Positions 6,240 to 7,729 of a stretch of DNA of 7,729 bases are shown piece by piece (within the stretch, counting starts at the first letter, position 1; each line of letters starts with the position of its first letter). Under the pieces are notes generated by a model, which did no database searches, was not told where the DNA came from, and saw nothing but the letters and a program-made list of their open reading frames with translations. The stretch spans positions 1 to 7,729 of the forward strand of contig JASHUK010000178.1 of NCBI GenBank assembly GCA_030040055.1, given 5' to 3'. The translations under genes and the position numbers were made by a program. The stretch is from Nitrososphaerales archaeon (GTDB lineage Archaea; Thermoproteota; Nitrososphaeria; Nitrososphaerales; Gagatemarchaeaceae).

Positions 6240-7729
6240 ATGGCTCGCGCTCGTGACGTGGACGTCGAGCGCAACCTGGTCCGCTTCCTCTCCATTCGTT
6301 CGTCATACTCTCCGTCCTTCTCCCACGACGGCAGGCGCCTCTCCTACGTCTCAGACTCGACGGGGGTCCCGCAGGTCTGGTCGATAGAAATCGAGGGAGG
6401 GTCGCCTCAGCAGCTGACCTACTACGAGGACAGGGTAGGGCTCGTCTCGAACGCGAGGAAGGGCGACTCGGTGATATTCGCGAAGGACCACGGAGGGGAC
6501 GAGCGCTTCCAACTCTTTCTCATGGGGCTAGGCGGGGCGGAACTCGAACAGTTGACCAACGCGCAGGACGTGATTCACGAGTTCGGCGACTGGTCTCCCT
6601 CCGATGACTCGATTCTCTTCTCCTCCAACAAGAGGAACAGGGCCTTCTTCGACGTCTACACGCTGGACCTCTCATCTCGGAGGGAGACGCTCGTGCACCG
6701 CAGCGACAGCACGAACTACGGTGTGGGGTGGTCGCCCGACGGGAAGTCGGTGCTGGTCCAGAGGGTCCACGCGCCGTTCGACCAAGACCTGTTCCTCTTC
6801 GGGCCGAAGGGGGACGGACGCTGTCTCACAGAGCACGAGGGAGACGTTTCGTTCTGGGGAGCGAGGTTCGCCCCGAGTGGGCGCGAGGTCTACGTTATCA
6901 CCGACGCGGGGAGGGAGTTCGCGTCTCTGGCGGTCTTGGGGATAGACAGCCCGAACCCTCACTTCCTGATGGACTCGAAATGGGATGTAGAGGGCCTGGC
7001 GGTGTCGGACGACGGGAAGAGGTTCGCGTTCACGACCAACGTCGACGGCGCGAGCAGGCTGTCAGTCTGGGAGCCCCCGGGGGCACCGGGGACCGTCGCC
7101 ATGCCGACTGGGGTGGTCACGAGATTGAAGTGGTCGCGCGCCGGCGACCAGCTGGCGTTCGCGTTCTCCGGGCCGAACCACAACCAGGACATCTGGCTCC
7201 ACAGCCTTGGTGACGGGACGACAAGGAGGCTGACGCGCAGCTCGGCGTCGGGCATCGACCTCGCCCAATGCCCCACCCCCAAGCTCGGCAGCTTCGCTTC
7301 CTTCGACAAGCTCAGGGTCCCGTACTACCTGTACCGGCCTCGAGGTTCCATGGGGCCGTCTCCGACGGTGGTCTTCATCCACGGAGGGCCCGAGTCGCAG
7401 GCCCAGGCGGCTTTCTCCCCTGTGGTGCAGTTCCTGCTGTCGGTGGGCCTATCTGTGGCCGTGCCGAACGTTCGTGGAAGCACCGGCTACGGGCGCACGT
7501 ACACGCACCTGGACGACGTGGAGAGGCGGATGGACTCCGTGGCCGACATCGAGCGCCTCGTCGCGCACCTGAGGAAGTCGAAGGTGATCGACCCGAGCCG
7601 CCTGGCCGTCTTCGGGGGCAGCTACGGGGGGTTCATGGTACTCGCCTGCATGTACGAGTATCCCGATCTCTGGGCGGCGGGCGTAGACATAGTCGGGATC
7701 TCCAACTTCGTCACCTTCCTGAAGAACAC
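6240..7729 (+). CDS. S9-family serine peptidase (prolyl oligopeptidase / acylaminoacyl-peptidase type), 3' end outside window
   Basis: Cytoplasmic peptidase that probably cleaves short peptides or removes acylated N-terminal residues. The first 496 residues are present; family members usually have about 600-690. There is no signal peptide. The N-terminal part (about 20-350) looks like a beta-propeller, with repeated blades of the type SPSFSHDGRRLSYVSD (24-39), DWSPSDDSILFSS, GWSPDGKSVLV and KWSRAGDQLAFAF. The alpha/beta-hydrolase domain follows: oxyanion-side motif HGGPES (381-386), NVRGSTGYG (410-418) and nucleophile motif GGSYGGFM with catalytic Ser461. The catalytic Asp and His lie beyond the window edge. 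The ATG at 6240 is supported by a promoter placed for leaderless expression. The gene diverges from the RAM gene and has no evident link to K+ transport. Family membership is firm; substrate preference cannot be read. Confidence 0.94.
   Translation, partial: MARARDVDVERNLVRFLSIRSSYSPSFSHDGRRLSYVSDSTGVPQVWSIEIEGGSPQQLTYYEDRVGLVSNARKGDSVIFAKDHGGDERFQLFLMGLGGAELEQLTNAQDVIHEFGDWSPSDDSILFSSNKRNRAFFDVYTLDLSSRRETLVHRSDSTNYGVGWSPDGKSVLVQRVHAPFDQDLFLFGPKGDGRCLTEHEGDVSFWGARFAPSGREVYVITDAGREFASLAVLGIDSPNPHFLMDSKWDVEGLAVSDDGKRFAFTTNVDGASRLSVWEPPGAPGTVAMPTGVVTRLKWSRAGDQLAFAFSGPNHNQDIWLHSLGDGTTRRLTRSSASGIDLAQCPTPKLGSFASFDKLRVPYYLYRPRGSMGPSPTVVFIHGGPESQAQAAFSPVVQFLLSVGLSVAVPNVRGSTGYGRTYTHLDDVERRMDSVADIERLVAHLRKSKVIDPSRLAVFGGSYGGFMVLACMYEYPDLWAAGVDIVGISNFVTFLKN

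Overview
The window looks like a piece of a G+C-rich archaeal chromosome. The evidence is indirect. TATA-like boxes sit about 27 bases before start codons, which fits leaderless or short-leader transcripts. There are GGTGA-type ribosome binding sites, heavy use of AGG (Arg) and ATA (Ile) codons despite the high G+C, a stand-alone Lrp-type RAM domain, and an archaeal-style S9 peptidase. No rRNA or other taxonomic marker is present, so a lineage cannot be named.

Layout. Minus strand, reading from right to left: a 98-residue stand-alone RAM (Lrp/AsnC ligand-binding) protein at 6086-5790; then kdpA (5730-4075), kdpB (4064-1932, possibly from 4082) and kdpC (1928-1440), packed as an operon; then a ClC-family chloride channel/transporter gene running off the left edge (1325-1, 3' end missing). 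Plus strand: an S9-family prolyl oligopeptidase/acylaminoacyl-peptidase gene from 6240 that runs off the right edge. It is divergent from the RAM gene across a 153-bp intergenic region with a TATA-like box for each side.

Function. KdpA, KdpB and KdpC form the high-affinity, ATP-driven K+ uptake complex: channel-like subunit, P-type ATPase subunit and single-span accessory subunit. All the main motifs of KdpA and KdpB are intact. No kdpD/kdpE sensor-regulator pair and no kdpF are visible; the RAM protein is the only regulator-like gene beside the operon. The ClC gene follows kdpC on the same strand, so the block may handle K+ and an anion together, but that is inference.

Points for a second look: the missing conventional start and possible one-base frameshift at the 5' end of the ClC gene; unusual ClC pore and proton-pathway residues; a charge-segregated insertion in the KdpB nucleotide-binding domain; a shortened KdpC; and the RAM-kdp-ClC gene order. 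I see no clear evidence of an entirely new system. There are no mobile elements, RNA genes or CRISPR arrays, and no gene-free stretch over 300 bases.
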